Positions 16,711 to 25,323 are shown, counted from the first letter of the stretch. The stretch is 64,000 nt of DNA from Paraburkholderia phytofirmans PsJN (GCF_000020125.1 NC_010676.1:1984001-2048000); one strand, 5' to 3'. Notes: a model not told the origin generated them from the sequence alone. Made by a program: numbers and translations.

Positions 16711-17406
16711 TTAGCCAGCGCTCCAGGGCGTTTTGCAGCGCGTGTACTCAAGTTGATAGAGCGTCGTGTCCGGTGTCGTTGCGCCGGGTTGGGGCAATGA
16801 CGCGAGTCCCGAAACTAAACGGTCCACCGCTGAACGGACATAGTCTGCCCGGCACCCTTCGACTAACACGATCCATGTAGGTACCTGCGTGCCTTCTGAA
16901 CGCGCCTTCTTCTCCGCCGTTTCCACCTTGCTGATCGCTTCGTCGGCAAGGCACAGATGCACGCCCGTGATACCCCGCAGATCCACGAGGGAAGGCAGCA
17001 CGCCCTGACGCAAACCCTTCACGACGTCTGCCCTTGCATCCGAGGGCACGTCGAAGCGCACAGTCATGAGATAGCTACCCTGCCCTACACCGTCCGAATA
17101 GGCGACGTGACAGATCGAGCGCGCGACGCTGCGAAACGAGGCGACCACCTGCCGGGTCCACGGCGTCGGCGTATTGAGTCGAGAAAGGTAGTCTTGCGCG
17201 CCAAGAACCTCGACCGTGTCGGCCTCGTAAAGATTGAAGTACTCAGGACCCGCATCCAGTGCTATGAAACGCCGACCGCGCCTGAACCCGGGGATCCCGG
17301 CGCGTTCGGGCATGTGCTCACGGTTGTGCCACTCGTAGAATTCATCCTTCGCTTCCGGCAGCAGGTCATGCCAGATTGCAACGACGCCAGTTCCAGCAAG
17401 GCTCAT
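16711..17406 (-). CDS. Small dimeric alpha/beta-barrel-like protein, second copy
   Basis: A 231-residue paralogue of the protein at 2879-3544, with matching motifs (VVAIWHDLLPEAKDEFYEWHNREHMPER split over residues about 7-34, then IPGFRRGRRF) and a second, weaker fold repeat (LMTVRFDVPSD). I chose ATG 17406: GGGAGGAG ends 2-3 nt before it, and the upstream alternative is only a TTG. It sits between the FAH-fold hydrolase and the UxaA-type dehydratase in one operon, which ties this uncharacterised family to sugar-acid or related catabolism. No membrane or export signal. A role as lyase, isomerase or accessory protein is open. Confidence 0.7.
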   Translation of the reverse strand: MSLAGTGVVAIWHDLLPEAKDEFYEWHNREHMPERAGIPGFRRGRRFIALDAGPEYFNLYEADTVEVLGAQDYLSRLNTPTPWTRQVVASFRSVARSICHVAYSDGVGQGSYLMTVRFDVPSDARADVVKGLRQGVLPSLVDLRGITGVHLCLADEAISKVETAEKKARSEGTQVPTWIVLVEGCRADYVRSAVDRLVSGLASLPQPGATTPDTTLYQLEYTRCKTPWSAG

Positions 17407-17435
17407 ATCTCCTCCCTTTAACAAATCGAATAGTC

Positions 17436-18326
17436 TTATGCCGAGGGATACTCGCCACGGCCCCAGGCCGCGCCGAGTGTATCTACGTACTGCACAACCT
17501 TTTGTGACTGCTCGCCGAGTCCGCTGCCCCCGAGCGTCATCGTGTCGCCTGCTTTAAGGAAAACTGGCGGTTTCTGACCGAGGCCTACGCCAGGAGGCGT
17601 GCCCGTAATAATCACGTCGCCCGCCATCAAAGGCATGAAGCGGCTGAGATACGCCACGATATGCGCAATATTGAAGATCATGGTCCGTGTGTTGCCGGTC
17701 TGACGACGCGTGCCGTTGACGTCGAGCCACAGGTCCAGAACCTGCGGGTCGGGAATTTCATCACGCGTGACAAGCCACGGTCCAAGCGGAGCGAACGAGA
17801 ATCCGCTTTTACCCTTGGTCCACTGGCCTTCGCGTTCGAGCTGATACGCGCGTTCGGAAACATCATTCGCAAGGCAGTAGCCCGCCACATGTTCTAGCGC
17901 GTCTGCTTCGTCGATCTGCCAGGCGGGTTTACCGATCACCACGCCGAGTTCGACCTCCCAATCCAGCTTTTGCGCATCTGCGGGCAAGATGACCGGGTCG
18001 TTCGGACCGCTAATCGAGCCCGTATGCTTGTTGAACACCACAGGTTCGCGTGGTATCGGCGTGTCGGTTTCAGCAGCATGATCGGAGTAGTTCAGACCAA
18101 TGCACACTAGATTACGGACGTTGCCGACGCAGGCGCCGAGACGCGTGCCCGCCTCAACGAGGGGTAGACGATCTAAATCGAGTTCGCCCAGCTTTGCAAG
18201 GGCGACCGGCGAGACAGTCGTTCCATCGATGTCGCTCACGATGCCGCTCAGATCGCGGATCGCGCCGCTCGAATCGATGATACCGGGGTGCTCCTGGCCA
18301 GGCAGGCCGAAACGGACGAGACGCAT
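17436..18326 (-). CDS. Fumarylacetoacetate hydrolase-family protein (2,4-diketo-3-deoxy acid hydrolase type)
   Basis: A 296-residue FAH-fold enzyme with the usual start MRLVRFGLPGQEHPGI. The metal/substrate core includes GLNYSDHAAE and LDWEVELGVVIG (E-x-E metal ligands), and the family ending MAGDVIITGTPPGVG follows. This subgroup includes ureidoglycolate-lyase-annotated proteins and 2,4-diketo-3-deoxy-L-fuconate/rhamnonate hydrolases, which cut a diketo acid to pyruvate plus a hydroxy acid. ATG 18326 has AGGAG upstream; the much longer open frame before it overlaps the hydratase gene and is an artefact. It is 13 bp downstream of the hydratase. The exact substrate is unresolved. Confidence 0.8.
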   Translation of the reverse strand: MRLVRFGLPGQEHPGIIDSSGAIRDLSGIVSDIDGTTVSPVALAKLGELDLDRLPLVEAGTRLGACVGNVRNLVCIGLNYSDHAAETDTPIPREPVVFNKHTGSISGPNDPVILPADAQKLDWEVELGVVIGKPAWQIDEADALEHVAGYCLANDVSERAYQLEREGQWTKGKSGFSFAPLGPWLVTRDEIPDPQVLDLWLDVNGTRRQTGNTRTMIFNIAHIVAYLSRFMPLMAGDVIITGTPPGVGLGQKPPVFLKAGDTMTLGGSGLGEQSQKVVQYVDTLGAAWGRGEYPSA

Positions 18327-18339
18327 ATAAATGCTCCTA

Positions 18340-19149
18340 TCAGGACAAAAAAGTAATCGGAAATGTGCCGAGGTTGCCGAAGCCAACACGCAGTTCACAG
18401 CCGATTGGCAATTGCAGCACACCGGCGTAAGAGCCGGTGATAACAGCCTGGCCCGCAAGCAGTCCGAGGCCGCGGACACGAAGGAAATTGCTGAGCCACA
18501 CGATCGGCGCCAGCAAGCTGCGATCAGGATGGCGGCCAGCGAACGTGACTGCTTCTGCCCCGACACTGGCCAGACTGATGTCCAATTCGACGGGGAGATC
18601 GGCCAGCGTCGCGCCTTCGATCGAATTAACGCGGGGTCCAATGACAAGGCCCGCATTGAACAGGCCGTCTGCCAATAATTCAGGGAACGTCAGCGTTTCG
18701 GGGTGCGAATACCGACTGCCTAGCAATTCAAGCGCGAGGTGCGTGTGCCCAAGAGCGTCGAGCACTTCGGCTTCGCTATAGGCTTCGCGTCGTGGGGGCA
18801 GGTCGCGGTTCAGCAGACAGGCCAGTTCGGGCTCTGCCCTCATAAAGGCACGCGAAGGCCCCGTCGTGCGACAAACGTCACCTCGACGGATATCAGCGTC
18901 ATAGATCGGCGCGGCAATGACTTTGCCCGGCTGAGGAAGCGCGCATTTCCATGCGCCGATCCTCTGACCCAGCTGGTAGCTGACCTCTTGCTGGATGGCA
19001 AAACCGTCGTCCACATCCGCAGGCAACAGTTCGACAGGTAGCCGCTCGACGAGCTCGCTTTTTTGGCGCGCTGTCACAAGAATGCGTGCTGCCTCTGCGC
19101 GCGGACTGGCGATAGCCTTGGCGGCCTGTGTTGCAGCTGGCGCGTTCAT
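18340..19149 (-). CDS. 2-oxo-4-pentenoate hydratase-family enzyme
   Basis: A 269-residue member of the MhpD/HpaH/DmpE hydratase family, which share the FAH-like fold and add water to 2-hydroxy-dienoates or act on related 2-oxo acids. Recognisable segments are DDGFAIQQEV, GAWKCALPQPGKV, MRAEPELACLL and HLALELLGSRY. The ATG overlaps the TGA of the truncated IclR frame (ATGA at 19146-19149), so it is probably translated by coupling from that remnant's promoter. It is first of the operon hydratase-FAH-alpha/beta protein-UxaA. The usual KxG motif (KGRKIGLT in HpaH) appears here as WKCAL, which may mean a different substrate or chemistry. Confidence 0.75.
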   Translation of the reverse strand: MNAPAATQAAKAIASPRAEAARILVTARQKSELVERLPVELLPADVDDGFAIQQEVSYQLGQRIGAWKCALPQPGKVIAAPIYDADIRRGDVCRTTGPSRAFMRAEPELACLLNRDLPPRREAYSEAEVLDALGHTHLALELLGSRYSHPETLTFPELLADGLFNAGLVIGPRVNSIEGATLADLPVELDISLASVGAEAVTFAGRHPDRSLLAPIVWLSNFLRVRGLGLLAGQAVITGSYAGVLQLPIGCELRVGFGNLGTFPITFLS

Positions 19150-19499
19150 GCCGCCCTACCTTTGTCAGTGCTGTTTCGACAGTGCCTGACAGAATGAACC
19201 CGCTCCCGGCACTGCGCTGCCACCGCGTCTAGGATCGGCTGCGCCAGCCCCGGCAAGCCGAGCCCACGCAAGTACCGCTGACCGAGCTCGGAAAGCTCCA
19301 AGGTCAGACGATATTGCGACGTGTCTTTGCCCTGTTCCGCCCAGCCCTGCTCGCACAGCAGCGCAAGCACTCGATGGGTTGGGCCGTTCTCCAGTTCGCG
19401 TTCAGCGCCGACGTTGGACATGCCTATCCCACGTGCTTCACGTGCGAACAACTCGATGACTTGCAGTGAACGGTCAACTGCGCCCTTGACAACTCTCAT
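19146..19499 (-). pseudogene. Truncated IclR regulator (DNA-binding domain only)
   Basis: A 117-residue frame whose first ~95 residues closely match the intact IclR at 9607-10413 (shared start MRVVKGAVDRSLQ, recognition region GPTHRVLALLCEQGWAEQ, then YLRGLGLPGLAQPILDAVAAQCRE). The match ends at AAQCRE and 20 unrelated residues follow. The effector-binding domain is gone. The winged helix-turn-helix is complete, so a DNA-binding fragment could still be made. The stop codon overlaps the hydratase start as ATGA. It looks like a deletion that fused the iclR promoter and first third of the gene to a catabolic operon. Confidence 0.85.
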
Positions 19500-19514
19500 A
19501 GTGTTGATAACATT

Positions 19515-19541
19515 GTTCTTAATGGAACGTTGTTACAACAA
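19515..19541. promoter_or_regulatory. Paired palindromes in IclR-MHS intergenic region, copy B
   Basis: GTTCTTAATGGAAC (19515-19528) and TTGTTACAACAA (19530-19541) repeat the pair found at 10429-10454. They lie between the truncated iclR/hydratase operon and the divergent MHS gene, so a regulator bound here could control both. The intact IclR at 9607 is the best candidate. Confidence 0.65.
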
Positions 19542-19585
19542 TAGAGAATACGTACAGAAAAGTCAATCGAAGACGGAGACAAGTT

Positions 19586-21019
19586 ATGAATCGAAGCACC
19601 CCGGCCGAGCCGAATCGCCTGCGCCAATCGAAAACAGCGGCGGCCAGCGGCTGGATTGGATCAGCACTCGAGTACTACGACTTCCTCATTTACGCGACCG
19701 CAGCGTCATTGGTCTTTCCGCAACTTTTCTTCCCCTCTGGTAATCCGACGGTCGCGATCATCGCTTCACTGGCGACTTTCGGTGTCGGCTATGTCGCCCG
19801 TCCGCTAGGCGCTATGGTGCTCGGCCACGTCGGCGATCGGCACGGTCGGAAGACAGTGTTGATTTTCTGCATGTTCCTGATGGGCATTTCGACGATGTGC
19901 GTGGGACTTTTACCCACGTATCGGCAGGTCGGCATCTGGGCTCCGGTGCTGCTCGTCATTCTCCGGCTCGTTCAAGGGTTCGCTGTTGCCGGAGAGCTCT
20001 CCGGTGCCAGTTCCATGATTCTTGAACATGCACCGTTTGGTCGGCGCGGCTACTTTGCAAGCTTCACCATTCAGGGGTCTCAGGCCGGGCAGCTTCTGGC
20101 GTTCGGGGTCTTCCTGCCCCTCGCGCATTTCATGCCGAAGGATCAGTTCGCTTCCTGGGGATGGCGGATTCCGTTCCTGTTCAGTGTTGTCGTTATCATT
20201 GTCGGTTACATCATCCGCCGTCAGGTTCACGAGACCCCCACCTTTGCCAAGGAGCGAGCTCAGGGTCAGGTTCCCGCCTCACCGGTCGCCGAAGTCCTTC
20301 GGCAGAATTGGGGCGATGTTTTGCGCGTCGTCTGCATGGCGCTCACCGCCGTCGTCGTGTTTCTCGCTACGGTGTTCGGCACTGCGTACGCAGTGCAGCC
20401 GGCGTACGGTATCGGCTTTCCTGCCGGCGTCTATCTCTGGATTCCGGTCCTCGGTAACGTCTGTTCGGTCATCCTGATTCCCTTCGTCGGCAGTCTCTCA
20501 GACAGGATTGGCCGCAGGCCGCCAGTACTTGTCGGTGTCTTGAGCGCCGGCCTGCTTTCCTTCGGCTTCCTCTACGCGATCAGCATTCACAGCCTCTGGC
20601 TCTCACTGATTTTTTCCACGCTCATGTGGGGCATCGCCTACCAAGGCTTCAACGGTGTGTTCCCAAGCCTGTTCCCAGAACTCTTCCGACCGCGAGTACG
20701 CGTGACGGGAATGGCCATCGGACAGAATGTCGGGACGACCTTATCGGCCTTGATCCCGGCACTTTTCGTCGCAGTCGCGCCCCCTGGGTCCACCCACATC
20801 CCATTGAAGATCGGTTTTCTCACATTCGGCATTTGTCTGATCGCCGCGTTCGCCGCGTTCACCACTCGGGAAACATACCGTATCCGTCTTGACGAGCTCG
20901 GCGACCGCAACGCTATTCCCGTACCCACGGCCGAATACGAACGCCTGCGCAGTGAATCGATGGTCGCGACGAGCACGAATGCCGCGGAATCCGGGTTTGT
21001 CCACAACGTGCGGTCTTAA
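19586..21019 (+). CDS. MHS-type MFS transporter, copy B
   Basis: A 477-residue MHS symporter, same length as and nearly identical to the one at 10500-11933 over most of its length (shared SALEYYDF, GHVGDRHGRK, AGE.SGASSMILEHAPFGRRGYFASFT). The ribosome binding site GGAG is 9 nt before the ATG. It is divergent from the hydratase-FAH-UxaA operon and upstream of a porin, a XylX-type dehydratase and an aldehyde dehydrogenase. This suggests import of the substrate for those enzymes. The N-terminal dozen residues differ most between the copies. The substrate is inferred to be a sugar acid or related carboxylate. Confidence 0.85.
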   Translation: MNRSTPAEPNRLRQSKTAAASGWIGSALEYYDFLIYATAASLVFPQLFFPSGNPTVAIIASLATFGVGYVARPLGAMVLGHVGDRHGRKTVLIFCMFLMGISTMCVGLLPTYRQVGIWAPVLLVILRLVQGFAVAGELSGASSMILEHAPFGRRGYFASFTIQGSQAGQLLAFGVFLPLAHFMPKDQFASWGWRIPFLFSVVVIIVGYIIRRQVHETPTFAKERAQGQVPASPVAEVLRQNWGDVLRVVCMALTAVVVFLATVFGTAYAVQPAYGIGFPAGVYLWIPVLGNVCSVILIPFVGSLSDRIGRRPPVLVGVLSAGLLSFGFLYAISIHSLWLSLIFSTLMWGIAYQGFNGVFPSLFPELFRPRVRVTGMAIGQNVGTTLSALIPALFVAVAPPGSTHIPLKIGFLTFGICLIAAFAAFTTRETYRIRLDELGDRNAIPVPTAEYERLRSESMVATSTNAAESGFVHNVRS

Positions 21020-21345
21020 GCAGGCGCCGGACGCCGGCTCGAATGTGCACGAGTTCCTCGCGTCGTCGTGCGCCGACGGATCGCCTTCGGTCGGCGCAGC
21101 TTGGGTCACGCGCGCATTCACGCCAACTCAGGTATGTCGGTCTACTGATTTATCTCGCGCCCGAGTTAATTCGCAAGTTCACATATATCCAGAGACGTGC
21201 AGGCTGGCGAAACCGGCTTCCATGTAATCGAGAAATCGAGACGTAACCGGCGACTAGTAGCAGCGCACTTGAGGCATCGGTGCCGACCTCGTTAAAAAGA
21301 CCTAACTCGCAGACGTAACTCGCTTTATCCACAATAGGAGACACA
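21020..21345. other. Intergenic region before porin
   Basis: 326 bp with no convincing gene. It probably contains the porin promoter; a good Shine-Dalgarno (AGGAG) is seen 6 nt before the porin ATG. No repeat or hairpin with a T-tract was recognised. Confidence 0.4.
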
Positions 21346-22581
21346 ATGAGGACTTTTGACGTGACCAAGGCCGCCGTCGTCGCGACAACGGCATTCGCGG
21401 CCGCAGCGCCGGCGTTCGCACAAAGCAGCGTCACGCTGTACGGCATCGTCGATGATTCGATCGTTTATCAAAGCAGCCAGACCTCGCTCGGTTCGACGAA
21501 CGGTGGTCGTTCGAACGTCAAGATGGCATCGGGCATCTGGGCGGGTAGCCGCTTCGGCCTGAAGGGCGCAGAAGATTTGGGTGGCGGCACCAAGGCCATC
21601 TTCCAGTTGGAGTCGGGCTTCAACCTCAACAACGGCGCGCAGCAGTACGCCAACGCGATGTTCGGCCGTCAAGCCTGGATCGGTCTGACGAACGAGACCT
21701 TCGGTACGCTGACATTGGGTCGCCAGTACACGTCTTACTACACACTGATGGCACCGTACAGTCCGACCAACTGGCTCACGGGCTACTTCGGCGCGCACCC
21801 GGGCGATGTGGACGCTTTGGACACGATCTACCGCGCAAACAACTCGATCGTCTATACGTCGCCGAAGCTCTACGGCGTGACGGTGAGCGGCTCGTACTCG
21901 CTCGCAGGCGTGCCGGACAGCGTCTATCGCGGCTCAACGTGGTCGGCGGCAATCCAGTATCAGCAGGGCCCGATCGGCGGTACGGTTGCGTTCTCGCGCA
22001 TCAACAACTCAACCGTCGGCGGCGGCGTCTACGGTGCGGATTCGACAATGAACACGGCTGGCCAGTCGGGCGTGTCGGCAGTGACGAACGGCTATCAGGG
22101 TGCGCAGGCGCAGAATCGCTTCGCGGTCGGCCTCGGCTACGTATTCAATAGCGCCTGGGATCTCTCGGCGACGTACACCAACGTTCAGTACATCCCGGGC
22201 GTGCTGTCGAAGTTCACCGACGAGCAGGTTTTCAACACCGCCGGCACCGTGCTGCACTGGAAGCCCGTGACGGCATGGGACTTCGCTGCCGGCTATAGCT
22301 ATACGTGGGCGAGCAAGGCGAACGGTGTCGACGACGCAGCGTCGTACCACCAGTTCAGTCTGTCCCAGTACTACGCGCTGTCCAAGCGCACCGGCTTCTA
22401 CGCACTGGAAGCATTCCAGCGCGCGAACGGCCGGACGCTCGGCACGCCGACGTTTACGACGGCAGGCGCGACGAACCGGCAGATCGATGCAACGGCATCC
22501 ATCGGCGATGGCTTCCAGTCGGCTCCGTCGTCGTCGCGTAGCATGTTTGCAGCAGGCGTGGGTATCGTCCACCGCTTCTAG
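21346..22581 (+). CDS. OmpC-like trimeric porin
   Basis: A 411-residue outer-membrane porin of the beta-proteobacterial general-porin family. It has an N-terminal signal peptide ending near AAPAFAQ (residues about 20-26), then the characteristic first strand SSVTLYGIVDDSIVYQ. Next comes GSRFGLKGAEDLGGGTKAIFQLE and the AMFGRQAWIGL strand. It ends in the family terminal Phe (GIVHRF) needed for outer-membrane insertion. It follows an MHS transporter and precedes XylX/aldehyde dehydrogenase genes, so it may admit their substrate through the outer membrane. It is probably the functional counterpart of the porin remnant at 3665-4201. Confidence 0.92.
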   Translation: MRTFDVTKAAVVATTAFAAAAPAFAQSSVTLYGIVDDSIVYQSSQTSLGSTNGGRSNVKMASGIWAGSRFGLKGAEDLGGGTKAIFQLESGFNLNNGAQQYANAMFGRQAWIGLTNETFGTLTLGRQYTSYYTLMAPYSPTNWLTGYFGAHPGDVDALDTIYRANNSIVYTSPKLYGVTVSGSYSLAGVPDSVYRGSTWSAAIQYQQGPIGGTVAFSRINNSTVGGGVYGADSTMNTAGQSGVSAVTNGYQGAQAQNRFAVGLGYVFNSAWDLSATYTNVQYIPGVLSKFTDEQVFNTAGTVLHWKPVTAWDFAAGYSYTWASKANGVDDAASYHQFSLSQYYALSKRTGFYALEAFQRANGRTLGTPTFTTAGATNRQIDATASIGDGFQSAPSSSRSMFAAGVGIVHRF

Positions 22582-22662
22582 CATCACCAAAGTTTTATCC
22601 TTATTGCGGCCACTTATTGCGGCTACGATCGCCAACACTTTCAATGCACATTGGATTCGTTC

Positions 22663-23847
22663 ATGACCTCATATTCCAGCTATCTGCCTGACGATCTCGA
22701 CGGTGCCCTGCTCGTTGGCCGCGTGTGGCGTCAAACGAACAGCGGCGCGGGACCGTGTGTCGTCGCTGTTCGTGGCGGCGAAGTATTCGATATCTCTCGC
22801 CTCGCACCAACTGTGTCCGATCTTTTCGATCGCCAGGATCTGGTCGAACTCGTCAGGCAGGCTGCCGGCGAATCTCTGGGTTATGTCGACGATCTGATCG
22901 AAACCACCGTCGCTGCGCAACGGAAAGAGGATCAGCCCTACCTGCTGGCTCCCTGCGATCTGCAAGCCATCAAAGCCTGTGGCGTGACGTTTGCGGTGAG
23001 CCTTCTCGAACGCGTCATTGAAGAGCAGGCAGGCGGCGACCCTGCGAAGGCTGAGGAAGTACGCGCTGCGATCACGCGTCTGATCGGCACCGATCTGTCG
23101 AAGATCAAGCCCGGCTCAGAAGCTGCCGTCAAGCTCAAGGAAGAACTGCAGCGACGCGGTGCATGGTCGCAGTACATGGAAGTCGGAATCGGCCCCGATG
23201 CAGAGGTATTTTCAAAGGCGCAGCCTATGTCTTCGGTCGGACTCGGTGCCGATATCGGCTTGCTGCCTGCTTCAAAGTGGAATAACCCTGAGCCGGAGAT
23301 CGTCCTCGCAGTCAACAGCAAAGGCGAGGTGGTGGGTGCCACACTCGGTAACGACGTCAATCTGCGCGACATCGAAGGCCGTTCCGCGCTGCTGCTGGGC
23401 AAGTGCAAGGACAACAACGGCTCGTGCGCGATCGGTCCGTTTATCCGCCTGTTCGACGGACGGTTCACGCTGGACACGATCCGAGCAACAAGTGTTTCGT
23501 TGCGCGTGGAAGGTACCGACGACGGCTTCGTGCTCGAAGGCGTCAGCCATATGCAAGAGATCAGCCGTGACCCTATTGACCTGGTGAGTCAGACCTGGGG
23601 CAAGCACCATCAATATCCCGATGGCTTCATGTTGTTCCTCGGCACGATGTTCTCTCCGATCAAGGATCGCGATGCGCCGGGTGGTGGCTTTACGCATCAC
23701 CTCGGCGACCGCGTGACGATCAGCGCCCCTCCGCTTGGCGCGCTCGTCAACACCGTGCGACTGTCGACCGAGATCGCTCCGTGGACATTCGGCGTGCGTG
23801 CGCTGTACGCCAATCTCGCCGAGCGCTCGCTTCTGAACCTCGGTTGA
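22663..23847 (+). CDS. XylX-type 2-keto-3-deoxy-sugar-acid dehydratase (FAH fold)
   Basis: About 394 residues, the usual length for XylX-like FAH-fold dehydratases and much longer than ordinary FAH hydrolases. Matching segments are LKACGVTFAVSLLERVIEEQ-like sequence (about 101-120), WSQYMEVGIGPDAEVF, WNNPEPEIVLAV (E-x-E metal ligands), GNDVNLRDIEGRSALLL and HQYPDGFMLFLGTMF. These match my recollection of Caulobacter XylX, which converts 2-keto-3-deoxy-D-xylonate to 2-oxoglutarate semialdehyde. The next gene encodes the matching semialdehyde dehydrogenase. I prefer ATG 22663; an upstream TTG at 22651 is possible and neither has a strong ribosome binding site. Which pentonate or hexarate it serves is not visible. 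Confidence 0.82.
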   Translation: MTSYSSYLPDDLDGALLVGRVWRQTNSGAGPCVVAVRGGEVFDISRLAPTVSDLFDRQDLVELVRQAAGESLGYVDDLIETTVAAQRKEDQPYLLAPCDLQAIKACGVTFAVSLLERVIEEQAGGDPAKAEEVRAAITRLIGTDLSKIKPGSEAAVKLKEELQRRGAWSQYMEVGIGPDAEVFSKAQPMSSVGLGADIGLLPASKWNNPEPEIVLAVNSKGEVVGATLGNDVNLRDIEGRSALLLGKCKDNNGSCAIGPFIRLFDGRFTLDTIRATSVSLRVEGTDDGFVLEGVSHMQEISRDPIDLVSQTWGKHHQYPDGFMLFLGTMFSPIKDRDAPGGGFTHHLGDRVTISAPPLGALVNTVRLSTEIAPWTFGVRALYANLAERSLLNLG

Positions 23848-23880
23848 TCAGGCAGACATTTACTCACTGACGGATTTACG

Positions 23881-25323
23881 ATGACGCAATTCAAGAACTT
23901 CGTTGGCGGCGAATGGGTCGATGGCAACGACTTCGCTCCTAATGTGAACCCTTCGGACACGAGCGACGTGATCGGCCATTTCGCGCGGGCCAGCGCAGAT
24001 CAGACACAGAAAGCAATCGCGTCTGCACGCTCAGCTTTTCGCACGTGGTCGCTCAGTACCCCACAACAGCGCTTTGACCTGCTCGACCAGGCCGGCAGCA
24101 CTATCCTTGCGCGCAAAAACGAACTCGGTAAGCTGCTGGCACGCGAGGAAGGGAAAACGCTCGCCGAAGCAGTCGGCGAAGTGGGACGCGCCGGACAGAT
24201 TTTCAAATTTTTCGCGGGCGAGGCATTGCGGGTCGGCGGCGAGATTTTGCCGTCCGTTCGCCCGGGACTGACAGTCGAGGTCACGCGCGAACCGGTGGGC
24301 GTCATCGGTCTGATTACGCCGTGGAACTTCCCGATCGCTATTCCCGCCTGGAAGATCGCGCCCGCGCTCGCCTATGGAAACTGCGTGGTCATCAAGCCGG
24401 CGGAACTTGTGCCCGGCAGCGTATGGGAACTCGTCAAGATCATCGCCGAAGCCGGCGCCCCGGCGGGGGTCATCAATCTGGTCATGGGCATGGGTTCGAT
24501 CGTTGGCGAAATACTCGTCATGTCAGCCGACGTGGATGCAGTCAGCTTCACCGGTTCGGTTGGGACCGGCCAGGCGATCGCCGCGAAATGCGTCGCGACC
24601 GGAAAGAAGTTCCAGCTCGAGATGGGCGGCAAGAACCCGATGGTCGTGCTCGATGACGCGGATCTCGACGTCGCCGTCGAAGCATGCATCAACGGTGCGT
24701 TCTACTCCACCGGCCAGCGTTGTACCGCGTCCAGCCGCCTGATCGTGACGAGCGGCATCCACGACCGCTTTGTCGAGGCCATGCTGGCGCGCATGCGTAG
24801 CCTGAAGATCGGAAACGCGCTCGACGCGTCGACGCAGATCGGCCCCGTTGTCGATGCCAAACAATTGGAACAGGATGAGCGTTATATCGAACTCGCACGC
24901 AACGAAGGCGGTTCGGTGTTTGGCGGTGAACGTGTCACGTCGGCAACCGAAGGTTTTTTCCTGGCACCCGCTCTCGTGACCAACACCACCCCGGCGATGA
25001 CGATCAACAGGGAAGAAGTGTTCGGTCCTGTCGCTTCCGTCATCAAGGTCGCGAATTACGAGGAAGCGCTTGCCGTAGCCAACGACTCGCCATTCGGCCT
25101 CTCTGCCGGCATCTGTACCATGTCGCTGGCTCATGCGAGCCATTTCAAGCGTCATGTACAGGCCGGTATGGTAATGATCAATACGGCGACCGCGGGTGTC
25201 GATTACCACGTTCCGTTCGGTGGGCGCAAAGGTTCGAGCTTGGGTCCCCGTGAACAGGGCACCTATGCGCGCGAGTTCTATACGATCGTGAAAACTGCAT
25301 ACGTCGCTCCGGGAAACGTGTGA
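23881..25323 (+). CDS. 2-Oxoglutarate-semialdehyde dehydrogenase (ALDH family)
   Basis: A 480-residue NAD(P)-dependent aldehyde dehydrogenase. The catalytic Cys is in TGQRCTASS, the general-base Glu in LEMGGKNP, and the Rossmann segment is FTGSVGTGQ. The C-terminal segment PREQG.YAREFYTIVKT resembles Bacillus YcbD, a 2-oxoglutarate-semialdehyde dehydrogenase. Placed 33 bp after a XylX-type dehydratase, it should oxidise 2-oxoglutarate semialdehyde to 2-oxoglutarate, the last step of Weimberg-type sugar-acid pathways. No pentonate dehydratase of the IlvD type is beside it; the UxaA-type enzyme at 15039-16610 is the only sugar-acid dehydratase candidate in the window. Confidence 0.85.
   Translation: MTQFKNFVGGEWVDGNDFAPNVNPSDTSDVIGHFARASADQTQKAIASARSAFRTWSLSTPQQRFDLLDQAGSTILARKNELGKLLAREEGKTLAEAVGEVGRAGQIFKFFAGEALRVGGEILPSVRPGLTVEVTREPVGVIGLITPWNFPIAIPAWKIAPALAYGNCVVIKPAELVPGSVWELVKIIAEAGAPAGVINLVMGMGSIVGEILVMSADVDAVSFTGSVGTGQAIAAKCVATGKKFQLEMGGKNPMVVLDDADLDVAVEACINGAFYSTGQRCTASSRLIVTSGIHDRFVEAMLARMRSLKIGNALDASTQIGPVVDAKQLEQDERYIELARNEGGSVFGGERVTSATEGFFLAPALVTNTTPAMTINREEVFGPVASVIKVANYEEALAVANDSPFGLSAGICTMSLAHASHFKRHVQAGMVMINTATAGVDYHVPFGGRKGSSLGPREQGTYAREFYTIVKTAYVAPGNV

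Noticed and set aside
18327..18656. N-terminal extension of the FAH-fold gene
   Set aside because: It would overlap the hydratase gene, is low-complexity, and the family start MRLVRFG with AGGAG upstream lies at 18326.
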